Positions 24,201-33,960 of a stretch of 64,000 nucleotides of DNA are shown here, piece after piece. Source of the DNA: Verrucomicrobia subdivision 3 bacterium UBA693 (GTDB lineage Bacteria; Verrucomicrobiota; Verrucomicrobiia; Limisphaerales; UBA8199). The stretch lies in NCBI GenBank assembly GCA_002298785.1, contig DBMR01000040.1:62001-126000 (forward strand), in the 5' to 3' direction. The first letter of the stretch is position 1; each line of letters opens with the position of its first letter. The notes below the pieces were generated by a model. It made no database searches and was not told the origin of the DNA. It saw only the letters and a list, made by a program, of their open reading frames with translations. The position numbers and the translations under genes are program-made.

Positions 24201-26684
24201 ATGGTCGCTTACGGAATTGCCATATTCAGCGGCGCGTTCCTGTTGTTCCAGGTCCAACCGCTCATGGGCAAGTACATCCTGCCTTGGTTTGGCGGGGCTC
24301 CGTCGGTTTGGACCGCGTGCCTGCTGTTCTTTCAGGTGGCGTTGCTGGGAGGTTATGCGTACGCCCACCTCAGTTGCCAACGATTACGGCCGCGCGCGCA
24401 AGTGGTGACCCACCTGGCGTTACTGGTTCTGGCTATTGCCACTTTGCCCATCACCCCGAACGGACAGTGGCAGCCGCACACCACTTCTAATCCAACCCTG
24501 CAGATCATCCTGTTGCTGGCGGTTTCTGTGGGCTTGCCCTATTTCGCGCTCTCGGCGACCGCGCCGCTGCTGCAACACTGGCTCGGCTACACCCATCCCG
24601 GAGTTTCCCCGTTTCGGCTCTACGCCTTATCCAATGCCGGATCACTGCTGGCATTGCTAAGCTATCCAACGTGCGTGGAAAGCTGGCTCACCCGACAGGC
24701 GCAGGCCACCTGCTGGGGAGCCGGCCTGGGAGTATACGCCCTGGCTTGCGTCTGGGCCGGTCTCAAGGTCTGGAAGACACCAGACCATGACCAGCGGGAC
24801 AGGACCGAAGCGAGCTTGGATTCAGCCCGGCCCACAAACGTACAGAAGTTGCTCTGGTTGTTGCTACCCGCTTGCGCCTCAGTGCTGCTGCTGGCGATCA
24901 CCAACAAAATTTGCCAGGACGTCGCTGTCATTGCCTTCCTCTGGGTGCTGCCGCTGACCGTTTATCTTCTGAGCTTCATCATCTGTTTCGACCGCCCGAA
25001 ATGGTATGATCGACGTTGGTACGGACCAGCACTGGCGCTCGGACTGTTGGCGGTCTGTTGGACGATGACGGACCACTTGCCGGGGTCGGTCCCGCTGCAA
25101 ATACTGATCTACACGGTCGGACTCTTCTGTTGCTGCATGGTCTGCCACGGCGAGGTTTATCGGCTCAAGCCCGCTCCGACCCACCTCACCAGTTTTTACC
25201 TAATGCTCGCGGCGGGCGGGGCCCTGGGAGGTGTTTTCGTAGCAGTCATTGGACCACTGCTTTTCGCCGATTATCTCGAACTTCACTGGGGGCTGGTCCT
25301 GTGTGGCATTCTCTTTTTGGTGATCTGGGGCCGGGAACTGTTAAATGGAAAAGCCCACTTGGGGCTGAAGTCCGCGTGGGTTGGCTCCGTTCTCCTCCTG
25401 GGTATCCTGACTCTTGTGCTCTGGCGCGATGCAAATCGCTTCCAATCGGTGCTCAGCTACCAGGCGCGCAGTTTCTACGGTGTGCTAAAGGTATTCCGTT
25501 ACGAGCATACCGACCCAGCCCAAGCTCAGGTCGAATTGATGCACGGCCGAATCGCGCACGGCATGCAGTTTCTGCACCCCAGCCGTGCCAGTTGGCCGAC
25601 ACTTTATTACGGTCCCGCCAGCGGGATTGGCCTGGCGTTTGAATTACTTCCGCCCGCCCCGCGACATATTGGAGTAGTCGGGTTGGGGGCCGGAACCCTG
25701 GCCGCGTACGCGAAGGCCGGCGATCGGCTCCGGTTCTATGAGCTCAATCCGGAAGTGGAACAGGTAGCCAGGACCCAGTTCACCTTTCTAAAGAACTCGG
25801 CTGGTCAGAGCGAAGTCGTTTTGGGTGATGCGCGATTATCATTGGAACGCGAATCGCCTCAAAACTTCGACTTACTCGTTTTGGACGCCTTCAACGGCGA
25901 TGCCATCCCCGTCCACTTGCTGACCCGCGAGGCGTTCGAGGTTTATCAACGCCACCTCAAAACGAATGGCATCGTGGCCGTGCACGTATCAAACGCCAGT
26001 CTCGATCTGGAACCGGTGGTGATCAACCTGGCCCAAAAGTTCGGCTGCCAATCAGTCGTGGTCGAACAACGCGAGACCGACGTGAACCGTGGGCTCCTGC
26101 CATCCACCTGGGTGCTCCTGTCGTGGCGATCCGATTTCAGCTCCCAGACGGCCTCGCGCCAAAATGCCCGGCCAGTAACCACGGCCAGGCTGCAACTGCC
26201 GCTGTGGACCGACGATTTCTCCGGTTTGTTTCCAATTCTGCGATGGGAAGACCTATTTGTACCCGAAACGCGAACCGCAGGAATTCGCGCGGCATCGGCC
26301 TCGAGCTTGACGGGACAAGGTGAGACATCCGCCGCGATCAAACGTTACCGCGAAGAACTCCGGCAACAGCCCGAGTCCGCTTTCGCGCTGAACAATCTCG
26401 CTTGCCTCCTGGCGACGGCAAAAGAGCCTGAGCTTAGGAATGGTGCCGAAGCGGTCGCACTAGCCGAGCGCGCCTGCGCTCTCACGGAATACCGCGAGAC
26501 GGTTCTCGTCAGCACCCTGGCGGCGGCGTACGCTGAAGCGGGGCGTTTCGAGGAAGCGGTTACGACAGGCGAGAAGGCCTGCGCTCTTGCCCGGCAAAGA
26601 GGAGAGGCGAAAATGCTCGAACGCAATCAGCAACTTTTGGAGTTTTACCGCCGGCGACAGCCATACCACCAAGGCGCACCGTAG
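24201..26684 (+). CDS. Membrane-bound spermidine synthase-like protein with C-terminal TPR
   Basis: 827 residues. Residues 1-400 are about ten membrane helices starting YGIAIFSGAFLLFQVQPLMG, the N-terminal half typical of the fused MFS/spermidine synthase family. Residues ~440-660 are a spermidine-synthase-like Rossmann domain: GVVGLGAGTLAAYAKAGD (nucleotide loop), RFYELNPEVEQVAR and the LLVLDAFNGDAIPVHLLTRE catalytic-type block. Residues ~700-810 have TPR character (SAFALNNLACLLATAKEPEL). Real polyamine synthesis by this family is unproven. It starts 39 nt after the cyclophilin gene. The potABCD importer is far away in the window. Confidence 0.82.
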   Translation: MVAYGIAIFSGAFLLFQVQPLMGKYILPWFGGAPSVWTACLLFFQVALLGGYAYAHLSCQRLRPRAQVVTHLALLVLAIATLPITPNGQWQPHTTSNPTLQIILLLAVSVGLPYFALSATAPLLQHWLGYTHPGVSPFRLYALSNAGSLLALLSYPTCVESWLTRQAQATCWGAGLGVYALACVWAGLKVWKTPDHDQRDRTEASLDSARPTNVQKLLWLLLPACASVLLLAITNKICQDVAVIAFLWVLPLTVYLLSFIICFDRPKWYDRRWYGPALALGLLAVCWTMTDHLPGSVPLQILIYTVGLFCCCMVCHGEVYRLKPAPTHLTSFYLMLAAGGALGGVFVAVIGPLLFADYLELHWGLVLCGILFLVIWGRELLNGKAHLGLKSAWVGSVLLLGILTLVLWRDANRFQSVLSYQARSFYGVLKVFRYEHTDPAQAQVELMHGRIAHGMQFLHPSRASWPTLYYGPASGIGLAFELLPPAPRHIGVVGLGAGTLAAYAKAGDRLRFYELNPEVEQVARTQFTFLKNSAGQSEVVLGDARLSLERESPQNFDLLVLDAFNGDAIPVHLLTREAFEVYQRHLKTNGIVAVHVSNASLDLEPVVINLAQKFGCQSVVVEQRETDVNRGLLPSTWVLLSWRSDFSSQTASRQNARPVTTARLQLPLWTDDFSGLFPILRWEDLFVPETRTAGIRAASASSLTGQGETSAAIKRYREELRQQPESAFALNNLACLLATAKEPELRNGAEAVALAERACALTEYRETVLVSTLAAAYAEAGRFEEAVTTGEKACALARQRGEAKMLERNQQLLEFYRRRQPYHQGAP

Positions 26685-26705
26685 CCAGGCGCCTGCAGAA
26701 ACCAA

Positions 26706-26740
26706 CCGGTCGCCTCACGGGCTACCGCGATGGCGACCGG
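26706..26740. terminator. Inverted repeat between convergent genes
   Basis: CCGGTCGCC (26706-26714) and GGCGACCGG (26732-26740) are exact reverse complements around a 17-nt loop, in the 70-bp gap between the synthase-like gene and the end of galK. GTACAAAAAT follows. Likely bidirectional transcription end. Confidence 0.5.
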
Positions 26741-26754
26741 GTACAAAAATCAAG

Positions 26755-27930
26755 TCACCGCTTCAGCACCGAAGCGCCAGCAGCGGGACGCGATTCAAAA
26801 ATCGTCGGTTTGATCCCGGTTCGCTGCTCGTATGCCGCCGCGATATGATCGGAAACGGCCTGGAGCTTGCCCGAATCCACCAGCGCGACCGTGCAGCCAC
26901 CAAATCCTCCGCCCGTCATGCGGCAACCATACACGCCACCCCGTAGGCCTAACCCCTGGGCGATTTCCACCACGGCGTCCAGTTCCGGGCAACTGACTTC
27001 ATAGTCGTCCCGCAACGAGGAATGGCTGGCATACATCAATTGACCCACCGTGGGCCAGTTGGAAGCGCGGACTCCCTCTGCCGCGTGCTGGGTGCGCTCG
27101 ATTTCACTAACCACATGGCGCGCACGCCGGTAGACCACGTCGCTCATTTTGCTTTTGGCACGCTCCACGACATCCGCCGTCGCACTGCGCAGGGAAGGCA
27201 GTCCCAAAATGCGCGCGGCTTCTTCGCATTGGGCGCGGCGTTGGGCATATTCCCCACCGGTCAACTCGTGCTTCACATTGGTGTTAGTGACCAGCAAAGC
27301 GACGGACGGATCGCTCATCGGCACCAATTGGGTTTCACGTGACCGGCAATCCAGGAGAAGGATGTGGTCCTTCTTTCCCATCACCGAGATGAACTGATCC
27401 ATAATGCCACAAGGCATTCCCGCATAATCATGCTCGGCTTTTTGGCAGAGCAACGCCTTTTCGACCGGATCCAGCGTTTTGCCGGTAATGAGTTCCAGCA
27501 AGGTCGCCGTGGCGACTTCCAAGGCCGCACTGCTCGAAAGCCCGCCCCCCATAGGCACGGTGGAGTCGAGCATCGCGTCAAAACCCGGTGGACGTATACC
27601 CCGCCCCAGGAAGCCGGCGATTACCCCCATGGGATAATTGTGCCAGGAACCCTTGGCAGCAGGCTTCAAGGGCTGAGCAAGATCGATAGTCGCCGTATGA
27701 GTGCCCTTGACGTCGCGCAAGCGCACCACGGTTGAATTGGGCACCGCCGGGGCGGCAGCCATTACCGTGTAGCGTTCGATCGCCATCGGAAAAACAAAAC
27801 CGTCGTTGTAATCCGTGTGCTCCCCAATGACGTTGACCCGACCAGGCGCGGCAGCGATCCACGCAGGCGGACGGCCGTAGGCGGCTTGAAATTCCTGGCT
27901 GAGTCGGTTGCTGATTTCGTTCAAGGTCAT
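26755..27930 (-). CDS. galK: Galactokinase
   Basis: 391 residues from the ATG ending at 27930 (the frame is open into galM). GHMP kinase that phosphorylates galactose at C1. All three family motifs are intact: the galactokinase signature GRVNVIGEHTDYNDGFVFPM (about 29-48), the ATP loop PMGGGLSSSAALEVATA and the C-terminal GCRMTGGGFGGCTVALVDSG. It is 4 nt behind galM and last in a minus-strand sugar-use cluster with an SSS symporter. No galT or galE is in the window, so the Leloir pathway must be completed elsewhere. Confidence 0.95.
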   Translation of the reverse strand: MTLNEISNRLSQEFQAAYGRPPAWIAAAPGRVNVIGEHTDYNDGFVFPMAIERYTVMAAAPAVPNSTVVRLRDVKGTHTATIDLAQPLKPAAKGSWHNYPMGVIAGFLGRGIRPPGFDAMLDSTVPMGGGLSSSAALEVATATLLELITGKTLDPVEKALLCQKAEHDYAGMPCGIMDQFISVMGKKDHILLLDCRSRETQLVPMSDPSVALLVTNTNVKHELTGGEYAQRRAQCEEAARILGLPSLRSATADVVERAKSKMSDVVYRRARHVVSEIERTQHAAEGVRASNWPTVGQLMYASHSSLRDDYEVSCPELDAVVEIAQGLGLRGGVYGCRMTGGGFGGCTVALVDSGKLQAVSDHIAAAYEQRTGIKPTIFESRPAAGASVLKR

Positions 27931-27934
27931 AGGT

Positions 27935-28972
27935 TTATTGAGTCGAAAACTTGTAGATTGTGGTCTGGCGATAGAGTTGGCCAGGCCGCAGGATCGATGA
28001 CGGGAATTGGGGTTGGTTGACGGAGTCTGGGTAGTGTTGGGTTTCCAGGCAAAATCCACTGTGCTGCGAATAATAGAGGCCTCCTTTGCCCTTCAAGGTG
28101 CCATCCATGTAATTCGACGTGTAAAGCTGCACGCCCGGCTCGGTGGTAAACGCCTCCATCACCCGACCGGAACCAGGATCAAATGCCCGGGCAAACCGTA
28201 CGAGTTTGCCCTCGTTATCCAGCACGAAATTATGGTCGTAACCCACGGGTTGATTCTTTAGCTGCGAAAACCGCGCTCCAATCGCGATTGGCGTCGTGAA
28301 ATCCATGGGGCTACCCGTTACGTCCCGAATTTCCCCGGTCGGAATGCTGGTTTCGTCCACTGGGGTGTAACGACGAGCGGTCAGCATCAGCTCATGCCCC
28401 AGAATATTGCCCTGGGTAGCAAGATTAAAATAGGAATGGTTCGTGAGGTTGAGTGGGGTAGCCTGATCGCACTTGGCGGTGTAATCCAGCCGCAGTTCAT
28501 TCTCGTCCGTCAATGATACCTCCACGCTCACCTCGAGTGTGCCTGGAAATCCCTCGTCGCCATCTGGACTGACATGCAAGAATTTGACTGCTGACGCCCC
28601 CTGCGGCTCGGATCGCCAAACCACTTTATCAAAGCCTTTCAGCCCGCCATGCAGGTGATTTGGCCCGTTGTTAACGGCCAGTTGGTAGTCCTTTCCGTCC
28701 AGCGTGAAGCGGCCCCGTGCAATACGGTTGGCGAATCGGCCAACCGTGCAGCCGAAGTAAGGATGGCCCTGTAGATATTGTGGGAGATTATCAAATCCGA
28801 GCACCACATCGCCCATGTTACCGTAGCGGTCGGGGACATGAAGCTCGCTGATGATCGTGCCGTAATCCAACACCCGGCACTGCAGGCCAGAACTGTTTCG
28901 CAGCGTAAACTGCCGCACTGGCGAGCCGTCAGGCAATTGTCCAAACGCGCGTGATTCGACCGTAGCACTCAT
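27935..28972 (-). CDS. galM: Aldose 1-epimerase (galactose mutarotase)
   Basis: 345 residues, normal length. It interconverts alpha and beta anomers of galactose or glucose before GalK. Sequence shows the family blocks GRFANRIARGRFTLDGKDYQ, the substrate His of NLTNHSYFNLA and the catalytic-base Glu in GFCLETQHYPDSVNQPQFPS. No signal peptide, so cytoplasmic. It overlaps nothing but sits only 4 nt ahead of galK, a coupled pair; the symporter and a small membrane gene lie upstream on the same strand, 130 bp away. Confidence 0.94.
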   Translation of the reverse strand: MSATVESRAFGQLPDGSPVRQFTLRNSSGLQCRVLDYGTIISELHVPDRYGNMGDVVLGFDNLPQYLQGHPYFGCTVGRFANRIARGRFTLDGKDYQLAVNNGPNHLHGGLKGFDKVVWRSEPQGASAVKFLHVSPDGDEGFPGTLEVSVEVSLTDENELRLDYTAKCDQATPLNLTNHSYFNLATQGNILGHELMLTARRYTPVDETSIPTGEIRDVTGSPMDFTTPIAIGARFSQLKNQPVGYDHNFVLDNEGKLVRFARAFDPGSGRVMEAFTTEPGVQLYTSNYMDGTLKGKGGLYYSQHSGFCLETQHYPDSVNQPQFPSSILRPGQLYRQTTIYKFSTQ

Positions 28973-29102
28973 AAATGATTTACTGCAGGATGTGTTCTGA
29001 AGCCTTAGCGTTTGGGTGACTGCCGCTGTGGCAACTCGGTGCCAATGCCACCAGCAACATCCTGGTTGGCGCTTCCCGAAGGCAGTCGGCAGCCGGTGTC
29101 CC

Positions 29103-29342
29103 TTAATGCGGCTTTGAATTCTTGTCTTCCGGTGCGGGACCGGCTTTGGCCGCGCGCCAGGCCATCAACAACATCCATCCTCCGAAGACTAACAGCAGCA
29201 GTCCCCAATACAAATTGACATTGATATCGAGGGATCGATGGTACATTTCCGCGTTGGAACTGGTGGCCAGTCCGAACAGCGTCATGATGACACCGATCAG
29301 CGAGAACATCAGGCCGATTGGCCAGCGAATATCTAAGCCCAT
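29103..29342 (-). CDS. Small two-helix membrane protein beside the SSS symporter
   Basis: 79 residues. Two hydrophobic helices (WPIGLMFSLIGVIMTLFGLA and VNLYWGLLLLVFGGWMLLMAW) flank a short polar loop, with a charged tail EDKNSKPH. A good ribosome binding site AAGGAT lies 9 nt before the ATG. It begins 18 nt after the symporter stop and is probably cotranscribed. I do not recognise a characterised family. Its place suggests an accessory subunit or stabiliser of the symporter, which is inference from position only. Confidence 0.65.
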   Translation of the reverse strand: MGLDIRWPIGLMFSLIGVIMTLFGLATSSNAEMYHRSLDINVNLYWGLLLLVFGGWMLLMAWRAAKAGPAPEDKNSKPH

Positions 29343-29360
29343 AAATTTGTATCCTTTCGA

Positions 29361-31310
29361 TTAACGGAAGATAAGGTTCAGGATCACGCAGCAAAGCAGG
29401 AGCACAATCCCCAGCGTCGCGGGGCGCAGGTACCAGGATTGTTCCTCGTCTTTGATTTTTGGAGTCAGAGAGTAAACCAAGCCGCGCAATTCCTCATCCG
29501 TCTTGGTGCGCCGCGTGGCCATCGAAATGCCGAGAGTGAGCGCGAAGCAAATAATGAAGGCAAAGCTGGCCAGCCAGAAATTCTGGGCCATTTCGCTCGG
29601 GAATTTCACCAGCACCCCCAGGTAGCCGCCCTTCATGCCGTTCAAAACATGGCCGGAGGCGTCCAGATTGCTGAACGTGGTCGTCAGCGCGTGAAACACC
29701 GCCGAACCGCCGATGCCGCCAAACAGCCCCAGGAAAGCGCCCGTGCCGGTGGTCCGCGCCCAGAACATACCCAGCAGGAAGGTTGCGAACAGCGGAGCGT
29801 TCACAAACCCGAATACCAATTGGATGATGTCCATGGCGTTGTTATACATCGAAGCGAAATACGCGCAGGCGATGCTTAACAGAATACCCACCACCGTGAT
29901 GGCCTGCCCCATCCAGAAGTAATGCTGGTCACTCTTGTTCGGGGCGAGATAGGCCTGGTAGAGGTCATATGTCCACACCGTGTTGAACGCGGTGACATTT
30001 CCAGCCATACCGGACATGAACGACGCCAGCAAGGCGGTCAGCGCCAACCCGAGCAACCCGGTCGGGCAATACTTTTTCACCAGGGAGAGGATCACGCCGT
30101 CATAGTCATATTCAGCGATGGCGTTATAGAGACCCTTCTTGATGTCCGCATCGGACAACTTGGGGGCATCCTTCAGGAGCGCCGTCACTTTAGCCGAGTC
30201 CATCTTCTTGCCGATCGCTTTGGTGACCGCTTCGACCCCAGCGGCACCCTCGAGGGCGGTGGAGGCTTTGACGACCGCAGCCGCCTGGTCATACACCTGT
30301 TCGCTCAGGATCGGCGGGGGGATGCGATAGTTCTTATTGGGCATCGAAGTAAGGGCGACCGCGATCATTCCCGGCACAATGACCAGGATCGGAAAAATCA
30401 TCTTCGGCACCGCGGCGATCAGCGGGGTGCGCCGGGCGGCGCTCATGTTCTTGGCGGCCATGGCCCGCTGCACCACAAGAAAGTTGGTGCACCAGTAGCC
30501 GAAGGACAGCACGAACCCGAGCCCGAACACCATGGCGAACAGATCCACCCCCATCGGATTGGCCGAAGGCCCGCCGAGGAGCGGATTCCACGCGCTGGTC
30601 CAGGCATCAGCGGCGTAGGCCTTCTCGCCCAGATTCAAGGCCATGGGATTTTGGGCCACTGTCTGCAAGGACGCGTTCATGTTGCCCCAGCCACCAACAT
30701 CCTTAAGGCCCAGATAAACCACCGGCGCAAACCCAAGCACGATCATGAAGAATTGCAGCACCTCCGTATAAATCGCCGAGGTCAGGCCGCCCTTTAGCAC
30801 ATATACCAAAACCACCGCCGAACAGATCCAAAGTGCCAGGTGATAATTCCAGCCCAGCAACTGGTTCAGGAGTTTGGCCAATGCATTCATCGAGATGCCC
30901 GAGGCAAAAACCGTCATCACCGCGAAGGCGATGGAATTGAGCGCCCGCACCCGTTCGTCGAAGCGCATCTTCAGATACTCCGGCACAGAGCGCGCCTTCG
31001 AGCCGTAATAGAAAGGCATCATGAAGACAGCCAGGAAGATCATCGCCGGGATGGCACCGACCCAATAGAAGTGGCTGGTCGCAATGCCATACTTGGCACC
31101 GCTCGCGGCCATGCCTACCAACTCCAACGCCCCCAAATTCGCGGAAATGAAGGCCAGGCCGGTGACCCAGGCGGGAATCGATCGCCCGGAAGTAAGGAAA
31201 TCGGACGAACTCTTCATGTATCGCCGCAAAGCGAAGCCGATGGCGACCACTGCGATTACGTATATGGCAAGAACGGCGTAATCTACAAAACCAAGTTGAA
31301 CATTGTTCAT
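29361..31310 (-). CDS. SSS-family sodium:sugar symporter (SGLT-like)
   Basis: 649 residues from the ATG ending at 31310. About 13-14 membrane helices. Family signatures include FLTSGRSIPAWVTGLAFISA, ATSHFYWVGAIPAMIFLAVF and, in the middle, GLLGLALTALLASFMSGMAG followed by NVTAFNTVWTYDLYQ, the SSS consensus. A hydrophilic stretch of about 80 residues (about 325-410) is inserted as a long outer loop before it. Sodium-driven uptake of galactose or a related sugar is likely from galM and galK downstream. The small membrane protein follows 18 nt later. Confidence 0.88.
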   Translation of the reverse strand: MNNVQLGFVDYAVLAIYVIAVVAIGFALRRYMKSSSDFLTSGRSIPAWVTGLAFISANLGALELVGMAASGAKYGIATSHFYWVGAIPAMIFLAVFMMPFYYGSKARSVPEYLKMRFDERVRALNSIAFAVMTVFASGISMNALAKLLNQLLGWNYHLALWICSAVVLVYVLKGGLTSAIYTEVLQFFMIVLGFAPVVYLGLKDVGGWGNMNASLQTVAQNPMALNLGEKAYAADAWTSAWNPLLGGPSANPMGVDLFAMVFGLGFVLSFGYWCTNFLVVQRAMAAKNMSAARRTPLIAAVPKMIFPILVIVPGMIAVALTSMPNKNYRIPPPILSEQVYDQAAAVVKASTALEGAAGVEAVTKAIGKKMDSAKVTALLKDAPKLSDADIKKGLYNAIAEYDYDGVILSLVKKYCPTGLLGLALTALLASFMSGMAGNVTAFNTVWTYDLYQAYLAPNKSDQHYFWMGQAITVVGILLSIACAYFASMYNNAMDIIQLVFGFVNAPLFATFLLGMFWARTTGTGAFLGLFGGIGGSAVFHALTTTFSNLDASGHVLNGMKGGYLGVLVKFPSEMAQNFWLASFAFIICFALTLGISMATRRTKTDEELRGLVYSLTPKIKDEEQSWYLRPATLGIVLLLCCVILNLIFR

Positions 31311-31426
31311 AAGTTGAGATTTCCGAGCCCGGCCAGAGTAGAAAACAAGGTTTGCCCTTGTCAAGGAGCTCCACGGTGCTCCGTCAAGTAATCATGGAAA
31401 GAACCTAGCTCGAATTCACCGCGGGT

Positions 31427-32599
31427 CTACACGCGCCAGAAGAACTTGCGGCGGTACAGCCAGTAGAGAAAAACAAACTGCACCGCGATCGTCGTGACCT
31501 CCTGCCAAACCGGTATCATGGCGGAGGAAGCGTGGGAGTAAGTGAAACCCAGGAAGAACTCGGCAATGTAGTGGAAATCGATCCACTTGGTGTTGGTCAG
31601 GAGGTAAATCACCAGCGGGTTCATGCCAATGAGCAGAAACGGGAATCCCCAACGTCGCCACTGCAACCCATCTACAACGCCATAAAAAATTCCTAACAAC
31701 AGGCAACTCCAACCCGCGGTATACAGGGTGTAGGAGCTGGTCCAGAGATTCTTGATGATAGGGAACTGAAAGCCCCACAGCCACCCCAACAAAATCAGAC
31801 CACCCCCGCCCCCAATCAGGCCGAGCACCTTGCGCCCGTTTGATCGTGGCGTCAGCAACCATGAACCGGCCAAGGCGCCCATCAACACTGTAGCGATGGC
31901 CGGGGGAGTTGAGAACCAGCCAATCGCGTCGTGATTGCCGGATCGAAGTTTGCCGGGCATCACCTTCTGATCAAGATAATCCACAATATTCACCCCCTGC
32001 GCGAAACTAGGCGTAGTTTCTCCAGGAGCTGGAATAAAAGTCATGAGAGCCCAATAGGCGACCAGGAGGCCAATCACCCAGGCAATTTGCGCCCTCGTCC
32101 GGAAGTACATCAGGATCACACCCGCTGCGAGACCGGCCACCCCGATCCTCCCCAGCACGCTGGTGAATCGCAGATTGGAGATATCCAGCGAGATCGCGCC
32201 GTTCTTGTCGAGATGTCCCAAAATCAACAGCAGCACGGCCCGCGTGAGCAACCGCTTGAATACTTCCAGCCGTGTCTGACCTCGGGCGAGCCGGCGCCCA
32301 ACCGACAACGGTAAGGTGATGCCCGTGATGAACAGGAACAAAGGCATGATCAGGTCATAAAAGGTGAACCCCTCCCATTTCGTGTGTTTGAGTTGATGGC
32401 CAACCATTACCAACCAGGCCCACCCGGTGGCGGTCGCGAGCGCATGAAAAAGATGATCACCGCCCGAAATCCAGAACATGTCGAAACCACGCAGGATGTC
32501 GATCGATTGCATCCGCTCGCCCAAGGGCGTGTGCTCGGTCTTTGCTGGTGGTGGGGCAGGATTGAGGTCGCTTGCAGACGTGTTGGCGGCAGGGCTCAT
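31427..32599 (-). CDS. DUF5009/HGSNAT-like multi-pass acyltransferase
   Basis: 390 residues from the ATG ending at 32599; the ATG ending at 32512 is an alternative that drops the polar N-terminus. The family start SIDILRGFDMFWISGGDHLF, the LIMPLFLFITGITLPLSVG helix and about 10 membrane segments place it with the DUF5009 / heparan-alpha-glucosaminide N-acetyltransferase-like proteins, which move an acetyl group across the membrane to a sugar. The active-site His of HGSNAT is probably represented by GHQLKH or GGDHLFH; I cannot decide. Adjacent to a glycosylasparaginase and a sugar symporter, consistent with amino-sugar processing. Confidence 0.78.
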   Translation of the reverse strand: MSPAANTSASDLNPAPPPAKTEHTPLGERMQSIDILRGFDMFWISGGDHLFHALATATGWAWLVMVGHQLKHTKWEGFTFYDLIMPLFLFITGITLPLSVGRRLARGQTRLEVFKRLLTRAVLLLILGHLDKNGAISLDISNLRFTSVLGRIGVAGLAAGVILMYFRTRAQIAWVIGLLVAYWALMTFIPAPGETTPSFAQGVNIVDYLDQKVMPGKLRSGNHDAIGWFSTPPAIATVLMGALAGSWLLTPRSNGRKVLGLIGGGGGLILLGWLWGFQFPIIKNLWTSSYTLYTAGWSCLLLGIFYGVVDGLQWRRWGFPFLLIGMNPLVIYLLTNTKWIDFHYIAEFFLGFTYSHASSAMIPVWQEVTTIAVQFVFLYWLYRRKFFWRV

Positions 32600-32751
32600 T
32601 TGGGTGTTGTTAGGCGGCAGGCTACGCCGAGTCCCATTCGGCTTCAAGCCTCACCCTTCGCCCCCGATGAATTTTGCGTTGGATCCTGGCGAAGTCCCGC
32701 CTTGGGAAGCCACCGCTTTAAATCAACAACCCTTGTCGAGGGAAGCCGCCG

Positions 32752-33747
32752 TCATTTGGATCGATCTACGCCTGGATTAGGCAGAACCCGGCTGGCTTTC
32801 GGGCTTGTGACCGAGTAGGCGAACCCTTGGTCAGTGCCAGCTGCGCCAAAGCGCCCTTGTTTGTCGAGGGCCACGAAATTTACGCTCAGCTCGAAGCCCT
32901 TGGGATCCTGCCGAGCAATGCGGCGTATCGCTTCCTGACAAGCCTTTTGCGGATGCAATCCCTGGCGCATGTATTCCACGATCAGGAAGGAGCCACAATA
33001 GCGCATAACGTTCTCGCCGATGCCAGTTGCCCCGGCAGCACCCACTTCGTTATCTACATATAGCCCGCTTCCAATGATCGGTGAGTCCCCTACGCGCCCG
33101 GGGAGTTTGCCGCCCAGACCACTCGTTGAACAACCGCCGGCAATGGTGCCATCAGTCCCTAGCACCAGCAGGGCGATCGTGTCGTGCGTGTCGGTCTTTC
33201 CAGCCGACTGCGCGCGTTCCTTCTCCCGGCGCTTCTGCCATTCCAGATATCGGTTTCGAGAATCCACTTCTATGGATTCCAACCCTTGTTCCAAGGCGAA
33301 CATTCGTGCCCCCTCCCCCACCAACATGACGTGTTTGGTCTTCTCCATCACCCGCCGCGCCGCCGAGATGGGATGGCGAATCCCTTCCAACCCAGCCACG
33401 CTCCCGGCTTGATGGCCAGGGCCGTACATGATACAGGCGTCCAATTGCACCACTCCCGCCGCGTTCGGGGTTCCGCTCAAACCTACGGAGTGGTTATTGA
33501 TATCCGATTCGGTGACCCAAATCCCCTGCTCCACAGCGTCCAGAATGGCCCCTCCACCAACCAGAATCTTCAAAGCCGCCTCGTTGGAAGCCTTCCCAAA
33601 TGGCCAGGTGGATACAACCAATGGCTTTTCGCCAGCCTCGGACGGCTCTGTCCGAACTTGGTCGGCAGCGTGCAATTGCGGCAGCGTCGCTCCAGCCAAT
33701 AGGCTCAGCGCCGTACGATCCAAAAAACTTCTGCGGGAAATATTCAT
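32752..33747 (-). CDS. Tat-exported N4-(beta-N-acetylglucosaminyl)-L-asparaginase
   Basis: 331 residues. An N-terminal Tat signal (SRRSFLDRTALSLLAGATLP) is followed by the Ntn-hydrolase fold of glycosylasparaginase. The autoprocessing and catalytic nucleophile is T190 in the HDT motif of THDTIALLVLGTDGTIAGGC; GRVGDSPIIGSGLYVDNEVG and ATGIGENVMRYC are further conserved blocks. The family cuts the GlcNAc-Asn bond that links N-glycans to protein. I start at the ATG ending at 33747; the frame is open for 51 codons upstream without signal-peptide character. Closest on the strand to the DUF5009 gene, 152 bp away. Confidence 0.88.
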   Translation of the reverse strand: MNISRRSFLDRTALSLLAGATLPQLHAADQVRTEPSEAGEKPLVVSTWPFGKASNEAALKILVGGGAILDAVEQGIWVTESDINNHSVGLSGTPNAAGVVQLDACIMYGPGHQAGSVAGLEGIRHPISAARRVMEKTKHVMLVGEGARMFALEQGLESIEVDSRNRYLEWQKRREKERAQSAGKTDTHDTIALLVLGTDGTIAGGCSTSGLGGKLPGRVGDSPIIGSGLYVDNEVGAAGATGIGENVMRYCGSFLIVEYMRQGLHPQKACQEAIRRIARQDPKGFELSVNFVALDKQGRFGAAGTDQGFAYSVTSPKASRVLPNPGVDRSK

Positions 33748-33960
33748 GTGAGTGCCCGGGAGCATAGCCTCGTCATGTCCAATGCGCAATCCGCCGGTGA
33801 ACCGGCTGCGGAATACCCCTGCGCGAAGTCGGGCCAGGTGTAGACAAAACGCTGGCGGCAGATTGAATGACACCGTTGCGCGAACAAGACCCAATTCCAA
33901 GACCCAACTCTGGCTCGGCGCATCCCGGACGCCCTCCGCACCACGATGCGTGCGGCGAGA

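Noticed and set aside
29922..30797. Plus-strand open frame of 291 codons opposite the sodium symporter
   Set aside because: His/Arg/Gly-rich shadow; the minus strand encodes SSS helices.
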